Shown: positions 16,712 to 25,937 of the stretch, in pieces
Layout: each line of letters begins with the position of its first letter
Numbering within the stretch: position 1 is the stretch's first letter
DNA from: Hymenobacter ginkgonis
Lineage (GTDB): Bacteria; Bacteroidota; Bacteroidia; Cytophagales; Hymenobacteraceae
Reading direction: 5' to 3'
DNA length: 64,000 nt
Assembly: GCF_009755225.1 (NCBI RefSeq)
Contig: NZ_WQKZ01000002.1
Location: 806,001 to 870,000 of the forward strand
Program-made: the position numbers and the translations under genes
Notes under the pieces: model-generated
Told to the model about the DNA's origin: nothing
Seen by the model: the letters and a program-made list of their open reading frames with translations, nothing else
The model's database searches: none

Positions 16712-17758
16712 TCAAAAATGCAACTCTAGCTGGGTGTGGTAGGTCTGGCCATCGTTGTGCACGCTCAGGGTGTGGCGGCCGGGGTAAAGCAGCGCCAGCC
16801 GCCGCCCAATGTTGGGTAGGCCTACGCCGGTGGTAGCATCCTTCTGGTGCTGGCTGATGCGGTTGCTGACGCTAAAGGTCAGCTGATTGGGCGTGGGTAG
16901 GGCTAGCTCGATGGCTACGGGGTGTGCGGCTTGGGTGAGCACGCCGTGCTTAAGCGCGTTCTCCACAAACGGGATGAGCAGCAGCGTAGCTACCCGCTGC
17001 CCGCCTACGGGCACGCCCGTTTGCCGGAAGTTGACGAAGAATTTTTCCTCAAAGCGCAGGCGGTGCAAAGCCAAATAGTTGTCGAGGTACTCAACTTCCT
17101 TGCTAAGTTCTACCTGGCCGTCGGGGCTGTCGTGCAGCAGGTAGCGCATGAGGTCGGAGAGGCGCAGCACAGCCTCGGCTAGCGGCTCCGACACGGGGTA
17201 GGCCGTGGCGTAGAGGTAGTTGAGGGTATTATACAAAAAATGCGGGTTAATCTGGGTGCGCAGGAAGGCCAGCTCGGCCTGGGTTTTCTCTTGCTCCAGC
17301 ACCTGCAAGAGTAGCTGGTTTTCGCGTTCCTTTTCGCGCACAAAGGCATCGCGCACCAGCACGGCCGCCCCGGCCAGCACAATAGTGGGGGGTAGGTAAT
17401 AGGCGTTGTCTATCAAATAGTAGCTTAGCGTGGTACCGGGATAGTAGTTGTGAAAACCAAAAAAGAAGGGCAGCAGCACTTCTTGCAGCAGGTAGCGGCT
17501 GCCAGCAAACACGAGTGGCGTGCCTAGCAGCCCCAGCACCAGCAGCGGCCACTGCCGCAGCCCCCGCGGAAACACGAAGACATAGCAGTAGTAAAATAGG
17601 CTCATGGTGGCGAGCCCGAAGGTGAATTGCAGCAGCAGTTCCTTGCCCAGGCTAAGCTTCGGATTGGGCTTGGCCGTGAGTATATGAAACACCAGGTCGT
17701 AGCCGATAATCAGTGCCCAGCACAGGGCTTGGTAAAGAATAATACGCGAGCGATTCAT
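16712..17758 (-). CDS. LytS/YehU-type sensor histidine kinase, orphan
   Basis: The 348-residue protein has four to five membrane helices in the first 140 residues, a short coiled stretch (REKERENQLLLQVLEQEKTQ), then the His_kinase domain with FLRTQINPHFLYNTLNYLYA carrying the phosphorylated His near residue 174. The ATPase part shows the N-box LLLIPFVENALKHG and the G-box TTGVGLPNIGRRLALLYPG. These kinases normally pair with a LytTR response regulator encoded next to them. None is present: downstream is a convergent barrel gene and upstream a divergent DUF5694 gene. Its partner must be elsewhere, and the signal it senses is unknown. Confidence 0.93.
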   Translation of the reverse strand: MNRSRIILYQALCWALIIGYDLVFHILTAKPNPKLSLGKELLLQFTFGLATMSLFYYCYVFVFPRGLRQWPLLVLGLLGTPLVFAGSRYLLQEVLLPFFFGFHNYYPGTTLSYYLIDNAYYLPPTIVLAGAAVLVRDAFVREKERENQLLLQVLEQEKTQAELAFLRTQINPHFLYNTLNYLYATAYPVSEPLAEAVLRLSDLMRYLLHDSPDGQVELSKEVEYLDNYLALHRLRFEEKFFVNFRQTGVPVGGQRVATLLLIPFVENALKHGVLTQAAHPVAIELALPTPNQLTFSVSNRISQHQKDATTGVGLPNIGRRLALLYPGRHTLSVHNDGQTYHTQLELHF

Positions 17759-17910
17759 GCCTTAAAAGTACCGAGGGGGGTAGGGCAGGCCCCAAAATTT
17801 TATCCCAACTCGGGCCTGCCCGCCGCCAACGCCGCGGGGGATAGGACAACTTTGGGCCGGGGGTAGGCGGCGGGGTTGGTATAACAGTTGGGCCGGTTGG
17901 GATAATAAAA

Positions 17911-17941
17911 TTTTCGCCGCCGAACCTGCCAAACACCTTTG
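17911..17941 (+). promoter_or_regulatory. Probable promoter of the DUF5694 gene
   Basis: TTTT at 17911-17914 and CACCTTTG at 17934-17941 are separated by 19 bases, close to the Bacteroidota pattern TTTG-N19-TAnnTTTG (one mismatch in each box). The predicted start is near 17948, about 20 bases before the ATG at 17968. A related AAAATTTTATCCCAAC sequence in inverted orientation at about 17797 may serve the divergent kinase gene. Confidence 0.5.
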
Positions 17942-17967
17942 CGACATCACTCCCAACCTTCGTTGTT

Positions 17968-18873
17968 ATGTCGTTTTTTGCTTGTTTCCGCGCCCTGCTG
18001 GCCCTTGGGCTACTTGCTGCTACCCGCCCCGCTGCCGCCCAGGCGCCGGCCGTGCCGGCCACCAAAATCAAGGTGTACTTGGTGGGTACGTTTCACTTTA
18101 ATGCTTCGGCCACCGACGTTATCAAGGGTACCAAAGTGGATATGAGCACCCCTGACAAACAGCGCGAGCTAGACGAACTCGTGAGCAAGCTGCAAAAAAC
18201 GCAGGCTGATAAGGTATTGGTGGAGTGGATGCCGCGCCTGCGCCAGCGCTTTGTGGATAGCACTTATGCGCTTTACCGCCAAGGCCAGCGCCCGGTAGGC
18301 AACCCGCGCGACAACAACAACGAAGTGGTGCAACTGGGCTATCGGCTAGCCAACAAGCTGAACCGCAACCGCGTGTACTGCGCCGACGCCGACGGCGAAT
18401 TTGACTACCCCACCGCGCAGCAATACGCCAAAACCCACCACCAGGAAGGCGCCCTGACCAACCGCTACTCCGAGACCCAGCTGCCCGACAGCATGGGCCG
18501 CCTCTTGGCAGCGCGTATCAAAGCCATTCGGGCTACGCAGGCGCCTGCCATTAAGTACGCCGGCGAGCGCTTGCTAGTGCAGTTTCAGCGCATGAATACG
18601 GAGCCTACCACCCTCAGCAGCATGGACGGCTACCTGCTGGACCAGGCCCGCGTGGGCGGCGGCGAAGAGTATCCCGGCGCTGACCTGGCCGGCGAATTCT
18701 TCAAGCGCAACGTGCGCATTTACAGTAACTTGCTGCGTACCGTAGATGTGCAGCACGACAAGGCTATTGTGCTCATTATCGGGCAGGGCCACATCGCCTT
18801 TTTGAAGTCTATTTTGAAGTACAATTCTTTGTTTGAAGTAGCCGATGTGCTGCCGCTGCTAGAGGCGAAGTAG
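17968..18873 (+). CDS. DUF5694 domain protein, exported
   Basis: The 301-residue product has a signal peptide (MSFFACFRALL...RPAAAQA, about 25 residues). The mature part begins with the family opening KIKVYLVGTFHFNASATDVI and contains VLVEWMPRLRQRFVD near residue 88 and IIGQGHIAFLKSILKYN near residue 270. The GTFHF and GHI histidines are placed as in TraB/ChaN-like proteins and could form an active site; this is inference. The protein is probably periplasmic. It is divergent from the LytS-type kinase and has a good promoter, but nothing links the two genes functionally. Confidence 0.8.
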   Translation: MSFFACFRALLALGLLAATRPAAAQAPAVPATKIKVYLVGTFHFNASATDVIKGTKVDMSTPDKQRELDELVSKLQKTQADKVLVEWMPRLRQRFVDSTYALYRQGQRPVGNPRDNNNEVVQLGYRLANKLNRNRVYCADADGEFDYPTAQQYAKTHHQEGALTNRYSETQLPDSMGRLLAARIKAIRATQAPAIKYAGERLLVQFQRMNTEPTTLSSMDGYLLDQARVGGGEEYPGADLAGEFFKRNVRIYSNLLRTVDVQHDKAIVLIIGQGHIAFLKSILKYNSLFEVADVLPLLEAK

Positions 18874-18894
18874 GCCGTTGGCCCTAACTCAAAA

Positions 18895-18975
18895 GAACGT
18901 CATGCTAACGAAGCAGCGCGCTCGGGGTAATAATTAAGATTACTCCGAGCGCGCTGCTTCGTTAGCATGACGTTC
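18895..18975. repeat. Long palindrome with GAACGTCATGCT core
   Basis: The arms at 18895-18931 and 18939-18975 are 37 bases long with a single G-U mismatch and an AT loop. It lies between the convergent ends of the DUF5694 and tricorn-like genes and probably ends both transcripts. It is the longest member of the repeat family here. Confidence 0.85.
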
Positions 18976-19004
18976 GGTAGGAAGGCTTCGGAAGTAATTT
19001 GGCT

Positions 19005-22000
19005 TTACTTGCCCATCTCGCCCAGCAGCTCTTTCACGGCCGTGTCGAGCTGCACGTCGTGGCTGGTGTAGCTCTCGCCGATGGGCCGAATCACGGGCAC
19101 ATCCACGGGGCGGGGGTTCATTTCCATCACTTTGCCATCGCGGGTCGAGCGGATGGTACTGGTGGGCAGGCGCAGCGTCGAGCCGTCGAGCAGGGCCGTG
19201 CCGGAAGTGAAAATAATCCAGCCGCCGGTGGGCTCGCCCACAATCTTGCCAAGCTTGGAGGCGCGGTAACCTTCGCTAAAATCTTCGGCATCAGACAGCG
19301 AGTGCTGGTTGGTGACGAGCACCGTGGGCAGCTCCAGGCTGCGCTGGCCGAGGGCGCTGCGGGCGGGCACGGGGGTAGGCGTGCCGCGGTCGGCCATGGT
19401 GAGGTAGCTGCGGCGTGCCAGCACGTCGATGGCGTACACGTTCACGAAGCCGCCGTTGTTGTTGCGCACGTCTACTACCACGCCGTCGCGGGTCATGTTT
19501 TCGGCGTCGAGGTCGAGGTACAGCTGGGATAAAGAGGCCGCCGACATGTCGAACATGTGCACGTAGCCGAGGCGGCCGCCGCTGGCTTTGGCCACGTAGG
19601 CACGGCGCTCCTCCACCCACTGGCGGTAGTCGAGGGCTTTTTCGGTGTCGCGGCTGAGAGGACGCACCACCACTTCGCGGTCCTTGCTGTCGCTAGCCAC
19701 GCGCAGCGTAGTGCGCCTACCCACCTTGTATTGCAGCAGCTCGTCGAGGTTGGTGGCGCCGTTAATCGGGTGGCCATCTACGGCCAGCAGCACGTCGCCG
19801 GGCTTGAGGCCGGCCAGCGCTCCCGCGCCCAGCGGCAGCACGCTGATGACGCGCAGGCGGCCGTTTTGCTCGTACTCGGCGGGGTCGAAGCGCACGCCCA
19901 AGCGGCCGGTCGAGGCCACTACCGTGCCGTTGGCGGCGGGGGCCGGGCCCATGCCCGAGTGCGAGGCGTTGAGCTCGCCAATCATGAGGTTGGTGAGGCG
20001 GCGGGCCTCGTCGGGGGTGCGGGCGCCGGCGATGTAGGGCGCAAATTTGGCGTGCTGCGCTGGCCAGTCGGCACCGTTGAAAGTGGCATCGTTGAAGAAG
20101 TCGCGCAGGTAGCTCCAGGCTTCGTCGAAGACCACCATTTTCTCCTGCTCAAAGTCCACATCCATCTCAGCAGCCACGGCCACAGCGCGCGGCGTGCCCT
20201 TACCGGCCTCCACCGGCACCACCTGGATGCGGCCTTGGTCGAGGAAATACACCTCCTTGCTATCGGGCGAAAACTGCGCTTCGCGCTTGGCGCCCGCCGT
20301 GGACGTCAGCTGCCGGGCCGTGGCGGGCTCCTTGCTCAGCTCATCGAGCGGGTAAATGTAGAGGTTGGTTTGATTGAGCACACTGCCCGTGAGCAGCAGC
20401 CACTTGCCATCGGGGCTGATGGTTTGGGCGCGCACGTCGATGCCCACCGGCACCAGGCTCAGCCGCCGCCGAATGTCCTCAAAGTTGATGGTGACCGGTG
20501 GTTTGGGTGGGGTAGGGCTAGCGGCCGTGGCAGCGCCTTTGTTGCCCTTTTTGCCTTTGGAAGTAGCGCGGTTTTTAGCCCGCACCGAGTCGGCAGCCGC
20601 TACGGGCAGGGCGGCCGGCGTGGCGGGGGTAGGGGCCTTTTGAGGCGGCGCCTGGTTTTTATCGGGCGAGATAGGGCCGGGCGTCGTTTCCTTAAACAAG
20701 TCGCGGAACTGGTCTTCGCGGAAGCGCGGCGTGCGCAGCTGAAAATCGATGCGCGCCACCTGGGCATCCTCGGTGCGCTGGCCGGTGTCGAAGAGCAAGT
20801 ACTTGCCATCGGGGCTCCACGAGAGCGTGTTGCTGTTGGAGTTGGCCAAAAAACTCACCGACCGCGCCACGCCGCCCGCCGCGGGCACTACCTGCACATT
20901 GGTAAAACCCCGCGAGCCCGTGGGCGCAAACGCCAGCCAGCGCCCATCGGGCGCCCACACAAACGAGCGCTCGGCCGCCAGCGGCGGCCGGTCGAAGCGG
21001 CCGGTGCCCACCACGCGCTCCTGGCCGCTGGCCAAGTCGAGGATGCGCAACTCCTTGGCGTCGCGCTCAAAAGCCAGCAGCTTGCCATCGGGCGAGAAGC
21101 GTGGTGAAGCGTCGTTGGTGGCCGCGTTGGTGAGGCGCGTTTCCTTGCCCGTCGCAAACGTGTAGCTGTATAAGTGCCGCGCGCCATCGCGGGCCGAGGC
21201 GTAGATGAGCCGGCGGCTGTCGGGCGCCCACGTGAGGTCGGTTTCGGCGGCGGTCGTCACGGAGAGGCGGGTAGCGTCGCCGCCATCGGCCGCCGAAGCC
21301 GCAAACACTTCGCCGTGCACAATGAAGGCCACCTTTTTGCCATCGGGCGAAAGCGCCAGTTCCTGTAGGCGGTCGGTGAAGCGCTGGCGCTCCACGCTGG
21401 GGCTGGCCGGCGCCCCGCGCCGCCGAATGGGCACCTGGCGCGTTTGGCCATTCTGGGTGTCGAGGGTCCAGATGGTGAAGTCGCGCTCAAACACGATGAG
21501 CTTGCCATCGTACGAAGCGCTGGGCCACAGCACCCTACCCTCCTTAAAATTGGTGACCTGCTGGGGCGCGGCTTTGTCGAGGCCGGTGGTCCAAATATTC
21601 TCGGGCCCACCCTGGTCGCTGGTGAAAAACAGCTTTTGGCCCCCTACCCCCCACATGGGCCACAAGGCCTTGCTGCCGCCGCTGGTGAGGCCGGTGTAGG
21701 TGGGGCCGGTTTTGCCGTCTTGGCGCAGCCATATTTCGGACTCGTCGAGGTGGCTGTGGCCGTGGCGCCACCACTGGTTGGAGGCGATGCCGCGGGCGGC
21801 GAAGGCCAGCGTGCGGCCATTGGGACTGGGCGCGGCGAAGAATTCGTTGGCGTAGCGGTCAGCCGTAACGGCCGTGGGCGTGCCGCCGCCCACCGGCACG
21901 CGGTAGATGTCGTTCATGCCCGCGATGTCGCGGCTGGTAGATGAGTAGTAGAGGTATTTGCCATCGGCCGACCAGGCGTCGAGCTGGTCCAGCCCGTCGT

Positions 22001-22343
22001 CGAAGGTCAGGCGCTTCAGCTCGCCCGACTCAAAAGTGAGCAAATAGATGTCGCCGTTGCCGCTGCGCGTGGATACGAAGGCCAGCGACTTGCCATCGGG
22101 CGCGTACAGCGGGCGGCTTTCGGTGGCGGGGTGGGCCACTAGCAGCCGGGCCTCGCCGCCGGCCACGGGCACCGTCCAGATATCGCCGCCCGACACGAAG
22201 GCGATTTCCTGGCGGTCGGGCGATACACTGGGCTCGGCGAAGGAGGGTAGGGCAGTGGGCGGGGCGGCCAGCGCCACGGCGGGGAGCAGGGCAGCCAGTA
22301 GCCCGGCCAGGCACCAAGGCGAGTAGTTGTTTTCAGTAGGCAT
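19005..22343 (-). CDS. Tricorn-like periplasmic S41 protease
   Basis: The 1112-residue product starts with a signal sequence (LAGLLAALLPAVALA near residues 12-26). It continues with two beta-propeller sections made of WD40/PD40-like repeats: many copies of SPDGK-type turns from residue 35 to about 530 and again from 640 to 740. A Lys/Pro/Ala-rich linker near residues 565-625 separates them. A PDZ domain (GLKPGDVLLAVDGHPING, near 850) and an S41 domain follow, with VVDVRNNNGGF and the putative nucleophile region TNQHSLSDAEDFSEG near 1016. Tricorn-type proteases degrade oligopeptides inside the propeller-gated chamber; the signal peptide suggests a periplasmic role. It is a single-gene unit. 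Confidence 0.93.
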   Translation of the reverse strand: MPTENNYSPWCLAGLLAALLPAVALAAPPTALPSFAEPSVSPDRQEIAFVSGGDIWTVPVAGGEARLLVAHPATESRPLYAPDGKSLAFVSTRSGNGDIYLLTFESGELKRLTFDDGLDQLDAWSADGKYLYYSSTSRDIAGMNDIYRVPVGGGTPTAVTADRYANEFFAAPSPNGRTLAFAARGIASNQWWRHGHSHLDESEIWLRQDGKTGPTYTGLTSGGSKALWPMWGVGGQKLFFTSDQGGPENIWTTGLDKAAPQQVTNFKEGRVLWPSASYDGKLIVFERDFTIWTLDTQNGQTRQVPIRRRGAPASPSVERQRFTDRLQELALSPDGKKVAFIVHGEVFAASAADGGDATRLSVTTAAETDLTWAPDSRRLIYASARDGARHLYSYTFATGKETRLTNAATNDASPRFSPDGKLLAFERDAKELRILDLASGQERVVGTGRFDRPPLAAERSFVWAPDGRWLAFAPTGSRGFTNVQVVPAAGGVARSVSFLANSNSNTLSWSPDGKYLLFDTGQRTEDAQVARIDFQLRTPRFREDQFRDLFKETTPGPISPDKNQAPPQKAPTPATPAALPVAAADSVRAKNRATSKGKKGNKGAATAASPTPPKPPVTINFEDIRRRLSLVPVGIDVRAQTISPDGKWLLLTGSVLNQTNLYIYPLDELSKEPATARQLTSTAGAKREAQFSPDSKEVYFLDQGRIQVVPVEAGKGTPRAVAVAAEMDVDFEQEKMVVFDEAWSYLRDFFNDATFNGADWPAQHAKFAPYIAGARTPDEARRLTNLMIGELNASHSGMGPAPAANGTVVASTGRLGVRFDPAEYEQNGRLRVISVLPLGAGALAGLKPGDVLLAVDGHPINGATNLDELLQYKVGRRTTLRVASDSKDREVVVRPLSRDTEKALDYRQWVEERRAYVAKASGGRLGYVHMFDMSAASLSQLYLDLDAENMTRDGVVVDVRNNNGGFVNVYAIDVLARRSYLTMADRGTPTPVPARSALGQRSLELPTVLVTNQHSLSDAEDFSEGYRASKLGKIVGEPTGGWIIFTSGTALLDGSTLRLPTSTIRSTRDGKVMEMNPRPVDVPVIRPIGESYTSHDVQLDTAVKELLGEMGK

Positions 22344-22456
22344 GAGGTGGATAAAAGTCTAGCAGTAACACAAGGTAGAGGCGTCTAGCCAACTGTTGCA
22401 AGTTGCTGAGCGAGGCTAGGCTGGTAGCCGCCTGCCAGGCCGCGCAACTGCCAAAA

Positions 22457-22487
22457 AAAAGCTCCGTCCAACCTGGACGGAGCTTTT
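22457..22487 (-). terminator. Rho-independent terminator of the nuclease gene
   Basis: Stem AAAAGCTCCGTCCA / TGGACGGAGCTTTT (22457-22470 with 22474-22487), followed on the minus strand by a run of T. It lies just after the stop of the secreted nuclease gene. Confidence 0.9.
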
Positions 22488-22512
22488 AATAAACTAACTT
22501 ACAACGAAGTGC

Positions 22513-25500
22513 TTATTGCTTCTCGAAGCGGTCGGTGTACGTCTGCTGGGTGCCCACCACCCGAATGAGGTAGAGGCCACTGCTGAGGCCAGCCACGCGC
22601 TGGTTGAGCTGCTGGTTGAGCTGCTCGACCGAGCCGGTGCCGCGGAGCACCAGGCGGCCATCCACGGTGTGCACGTCCAGGGTCAGGTTCGCGCCGGTTT
22701 CGGGCACTTCGAAGCGCACCGCGTTGGTTACTGGGTTGGGGTAGAGACCCAGCGAAGCAGTGCGTGCCGTTTTGGTAGCCAACACGTTGGCGAACGAGTA
22801 GCGCGTGAAGATGGGGTAGTGGTCGGAGGTCGTGCTGGCGTAGTTGGCAATGAGGGCCGCTGCATCGGTGCGCACGCTGGCCGTGCCATTGATGTAGTAC
22901 TGCGCCATGTTCTTGTTGGCAATCACGTTGTCGATGACCGTGGGGTAGCTAGCCGTCGAGCGGAGGCCGGCCTGGGCCAGCGGCAACGAAATGGGCACGT
23001 AGTTGGCATCGTTGAGGAACACGCTGTACGACGACACGGCCGGCGTTACGCCCGTGGCGATGGTGCCGTTCAGCACGTCGTTGTAGTCGCCTACAATCAG
23101 CGTGTTGCCGTTGGCGTAGCTCGTGTCGAGCAGGTTCTTCAGCAGCGTGGCACCGGTGGCGCGGCGGGCGTAGTCATCAGCCGAAGTAGCTGTGGAGTTC
23201 GCTTTGGCGTGAATCACGATGAAGTTGACGCGTTTGGTTACGCCATCCAGCGTCACATCGGCGCTCATCAGATACGGGAAGCGGCCCGAAGCCCAGGGCC
23301 GGAAAGCCGGGCAGTTGTCGGCTTCCGAGCAACGCAGCAGACCCAGGAACGCCGGGTTTTTCACCATGTCGGTGCGGTAGATAAACGTTAGCTTCTGGGC
23401 GCTAACGTAGTCGGCCACGTCCTGCGGGTTGTCGGCATACGAGCCGTACTGCGAAATCTTGTAGGCGTAGGGCACGCCGAGGTTGGTCGAGAGCTGGGCT
23501 ACCACGGCCTTCAGGCGCACGGTATCTACTACTTCTTCCAGGGCGTACACGTCGGCCTTCAGGAAGGTAAGTACCGTGGTGGCGTTGGTCTTCTGAAGGT
23601 CTTTGTTGGTCGGGCCCAGGGTTGGGTCAGGCGAGCCAAACCACTCCATGTTCCAGTTTACCACCTCCAGGGTTTTGGCCGGGTCGTAGGTGTCGCCGGC
23701 TACTGCTACCGTAGTGCTGGCCGCCGCGCCGGGGGTAGTAGCCGTGATGGTGCCCGTGATGGACGTGCTGGCCTGCGTGGGGCGGAAGCGTACGGTTACG
23801 GTTTTGGCCGTGCCATTGGCTTCGGCGCGCGTTAGGGTGAGGGTGCTGGCGAAGGTGGTGCCGTCTTTCGACAACGTGAAAGCCGCGTTCGACGAGGTGA
23901 GGGTGATGTCGCCGGTCAGGTCGTTGGCCGACACGCTCAGCGTGCGGTCGCCGTTGGTGTTAATGGCTTGGTAGCCAAAGGCCACCTGCTTCACGTTGGC
24001 GAAGAGGGTAGGGGCTGGCGGCGTAGCCGAGTTGGTAAGGCTGATGTCGTCCAGGGTCCAGCGCGCGGCTTCCGACGTGCTCGAGGTGTACACAAACGCC
24101 AGGTATACCTTGGTGCCTTTGTAGGCGGCCAGGTTGAAATTGGGCGATTCCGTCCAGATATCAGAGCCGTTTTCGGGGAAGCGTACGTTCAGGTCCGTCC
24201 AAGTAGCTGCGCTGGGGGCACCGCTGCCGCTGTAGTTGGTCGATACGCGCAGCTTCAGGCCAGGGCCGCTGAAAGCCGTGCGGCTCCAGAACGAAAACAG
24301 GGGGTAGGTGTACGTGCTCAGGTTGAAGCCAGGCGAGATAAACCAGTCTTCGTTCTCGATGTTGCCACCTGAGTAGCCGTTTATCTGCACCCCGTTGGGG
24401 GCGGCAGCAGTGCCGGTCGGCGCAGCGGGGTCGCGGCCGAAAGTGGTGCAGCCCCAGGTTTGGGGGCCGGTTACGCTGTATTGCAGCCAGCCATCGGAGA
24501 GCCCGTTGGTGCAAGTATTGAAGTTGAACGTCGTCTGGGTAGGGTCAACGCCGGTGCCGGTGAGGGCCAGCACAGCGCTCGCCGCGCCCGCGCTGGTGTG
24601 CGTGATGCTACCCGTAGCCGTGCCGCTCGCCGTGGGCGAAAACTTAACGTACAGCGTCTTGGCAGCGCTCAGTTCGGCGGTCGTCAACGTGAGGGTGGTG
24701 CTGAAGGCAGTATTGTCTTTCGACACTGTGAAGGGCCCGGTGGCCGTTACAGTCACGTCGCCCGTCAGCTGCGTACCCGTCAGCGAGTACGTTTGGGCGG
24801 CTGACGTAGTGCTGATATTCTGGCCCCCAAACACCAGCGCCGAAGTAGAAAGCGCCAGCGAAGTGGTAGGCGCTACCGCGCCCCAGCTCAGCGAGAAGTC
24901 ATCGACGGCCATGCCATCGTCCGAGCCGGCCGCGTTGAAATCGTTCCAGCGAATCCACACCGTAGCGCCCACCGGAATGGTTACCCCCGTGAGCGTACCC
25001 GTAATGGTAGCCGTCTGAATTGGCGTGCTCACGCCTCCGGTTACCGCCGTAGTTACGGGCGTGTTCGAGTAGTCGAGGGCCGTGGCATCTACCCAAGTGC
25101 CGGTGCTCAGCGAAGTAGCATCGAGGCTGTATTGAAAGCTCAGCTTATCGGCGCGCGTAGTGCCGCCAATGCGCCACGTTTCGCCGGTGTAGGCGATGCG
25201 TGGGTTGGGCAGGGCAGCGCCCGTGCTGTTGGTGAAGGCTGCCCCAATGGTGGCCGTCAGGCTGCCGCTAAGCAGTGTGCCTAGGGCGCGGTCGGTATCG
25301 TTGGTGGCGCCGTAGCTGTAGGTATTGCCGCCGTTGGCCGCGCCATTGTCGGCGGCGTACAGGTTATCGGCCAGGGCGCTGGTGCCCGTTTCTACAAAAT
25401 CCCAACCCGCGGGAAGCGTCGTCTTGGCATTCGTGGTGCCCGTGGTGGCCAGTACGTCAAAATTTTGGCGGTAGGGGCTCGTTGTTAGCGCGGCCGGCGT

Positions 25501-25569
25501 CACCTGGGCCTGCGCGGTCGCGCAGCACAAGCTACTGGCAAATCCCAAGAAGAGGAGTCGTTTTATCAT
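22513..25569 (-). CDS. Secreted endonuclease/exonuclease/phosphatase-family nuclease with T9SS sorting domain
   Basis: The 1018-residue protein has a signal peptide (MIKRLLFLGF...ATAQAQ), an N-terminal lectin-like region, two copies of a choice-of-anchor-type Ig module (near residues 250-360 and 530-630) flanking a choice-of-anchor J region, then an EEP catalytic domain at about 636-925. Active-site motifs are present: VVNWNMEWFG, YALEEV, IVGDYND and TTSDHYPIF. The C terminus (LGLYPNPVTNAVRFEVPE to the end) is a type A type IX secretion sorting domain. It likely digests extracellular DNA or phosphodiesters. The frame is open upstream to 25911, but ATG 25569 is favoured by the signal peptide and a consensus promoter at 25599-25627. 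Confidence 0.92.
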   Translation of the reverse strand: MIKRLLFLGFASSLCCATAQAQVTPAALTTSPYRQNFDVLATTGTTNAKTTLPAGWDFVETGTSALADNLYAADNGAANGGNTYSYGATNDTDRALGTLLSGSLTATIGAAFTNSTGAALPNPRIAYTGETWRIGGTTRADKLSFQYSLDATSLSTGTWVDATALDYSNTPVTTAVTGGVSTPIQTATITGTLTGVTIPVGATVWIRWNDFNAAGSDDGMAVDDFSLSWGAVAPTTSLALSTSALVFGGQNISTTSAAQTYSLTGTQLTGDVTVTATGPFTVSKDNTAFSTTLTLTTAELSAAKTLYVKFSPTASGTATGSITHTSAGAASAVLALTGTGVDPTQTTFNFNTCTNGLSDGWLQYSVTGPQTWGCTTFGRDPAAPTGTAAAPNGVQINGYSGGNIENEDWFISPGFNLSTYTYPLFSFWSRTAFSGPGLKLRVSTNYSGSGAPSAATWTDLNVRFPENGSDIWTESPNFNLAAYKGTKVYLAFVYTSSTSEAARWTLDDISLTNSATPPAPTLFANVKQVAFGYQAINTNGDRTLSVSANDLTGDITLTSSNAAFTLSKDGTTFASTLTLTRAEANGTAKTVTVRFRPTQASTSITGTITATTPGAAASTTVAVAGDTYDPAKTLEVVNWNMEWFGSPDPTLGPTNKDLQKTNATTVLTFLKADVYALEEVVDTVRLKAVVAQLSTNLGVPYAYKISQYGSYADNPQDVADYVSAQKLTFIYRTDMVKNPAFLGLLRCSEADNCPAFRPWASGRFPYLMSADVTLDGVTKRVNFIVIHAKANSTATSADDYARRATGATLLKNLLDTSYANGNTLIVGDYNDVLNGTIATGVTPAVSSYSVFLNDANYVPISLPLAQAGLRSTASYPTVIDNVIANKNMAQYYINGTASVRTDAAALIANYASTTSDHYPIFTRYSFANVLATKTARTASLGLYPNPVTNAVRFEVPETGANLTLDVHTVDGRLVLRGTGSVEQLNQQLNQRVAGLSSGLYLIRVVGTQQTYTDRFEKQ

Positions 25570-25598
25570 GCGTAGTAAGGAAGGAGGATTCAATAGTA

Positions 25599-25627
25599 CA
25601 AAATTACCACCGGGGGGTAGTCTCAAA
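25599..25627 (-). promoter_or_regulatory. Consensus Bacteroidota promoter of the nuclease gene
   Basis: On the minus strand TTTG (25627-25624) is followed after 17 bases by TAATTTTG (25606-25599), a full match to TAnnTTTG. Transcription should begin near 25592, giving a leader of about 23 bases before ATG 25569. The spacer contains the recurring word CTACCCCC. The divergent gap to 25937 holds no gene that I can see. Confidence 0.75.
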
Positions 25628-25937
25628 GTTAAGCGAATGTTTTCAAATGCAGTGGTACGCAGGCAATTGGCTCCGCAACAACTGCTATAGTTCAGTAAGG
25701 CAGTGCGTAAGGGCCGCAAAAAGAAAAAGTTGGTGCCGTGAGCCTTGGCAAGGAGGTATTCTTGCAAGCGAGGTTGCAAGGCCGCTTGGCAAGAGGCTAG
25801 TAATTTTATTTCCATCGTTTCACCCCTACCCCCCGCTTCAGCTAAAACCCGGCTGAGATAGTCGGCATGCCTACTGTTTATTCGGTAAAATGGCGGTACA
25901 TTTAACCCCAAGAATCACTCCCACTCACTTTCATCAT

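Noticed and set aside
19557..21107. A 516-codon open frame on the plus strand
   Set aside because: It lies entirely opposite the tricorn-like protease gene; its composition (His, Ala, Gly, Arg) is that of an antisense shadow in GC-rich DNA, and it matches no family.
22513..25911. Longer version of the nuclease starting at 25911
   Set aside because: The extra 114 residues have no domain and precede a clear signal peptide; a consensus promoter at 25599-25627 lies inside that extension.
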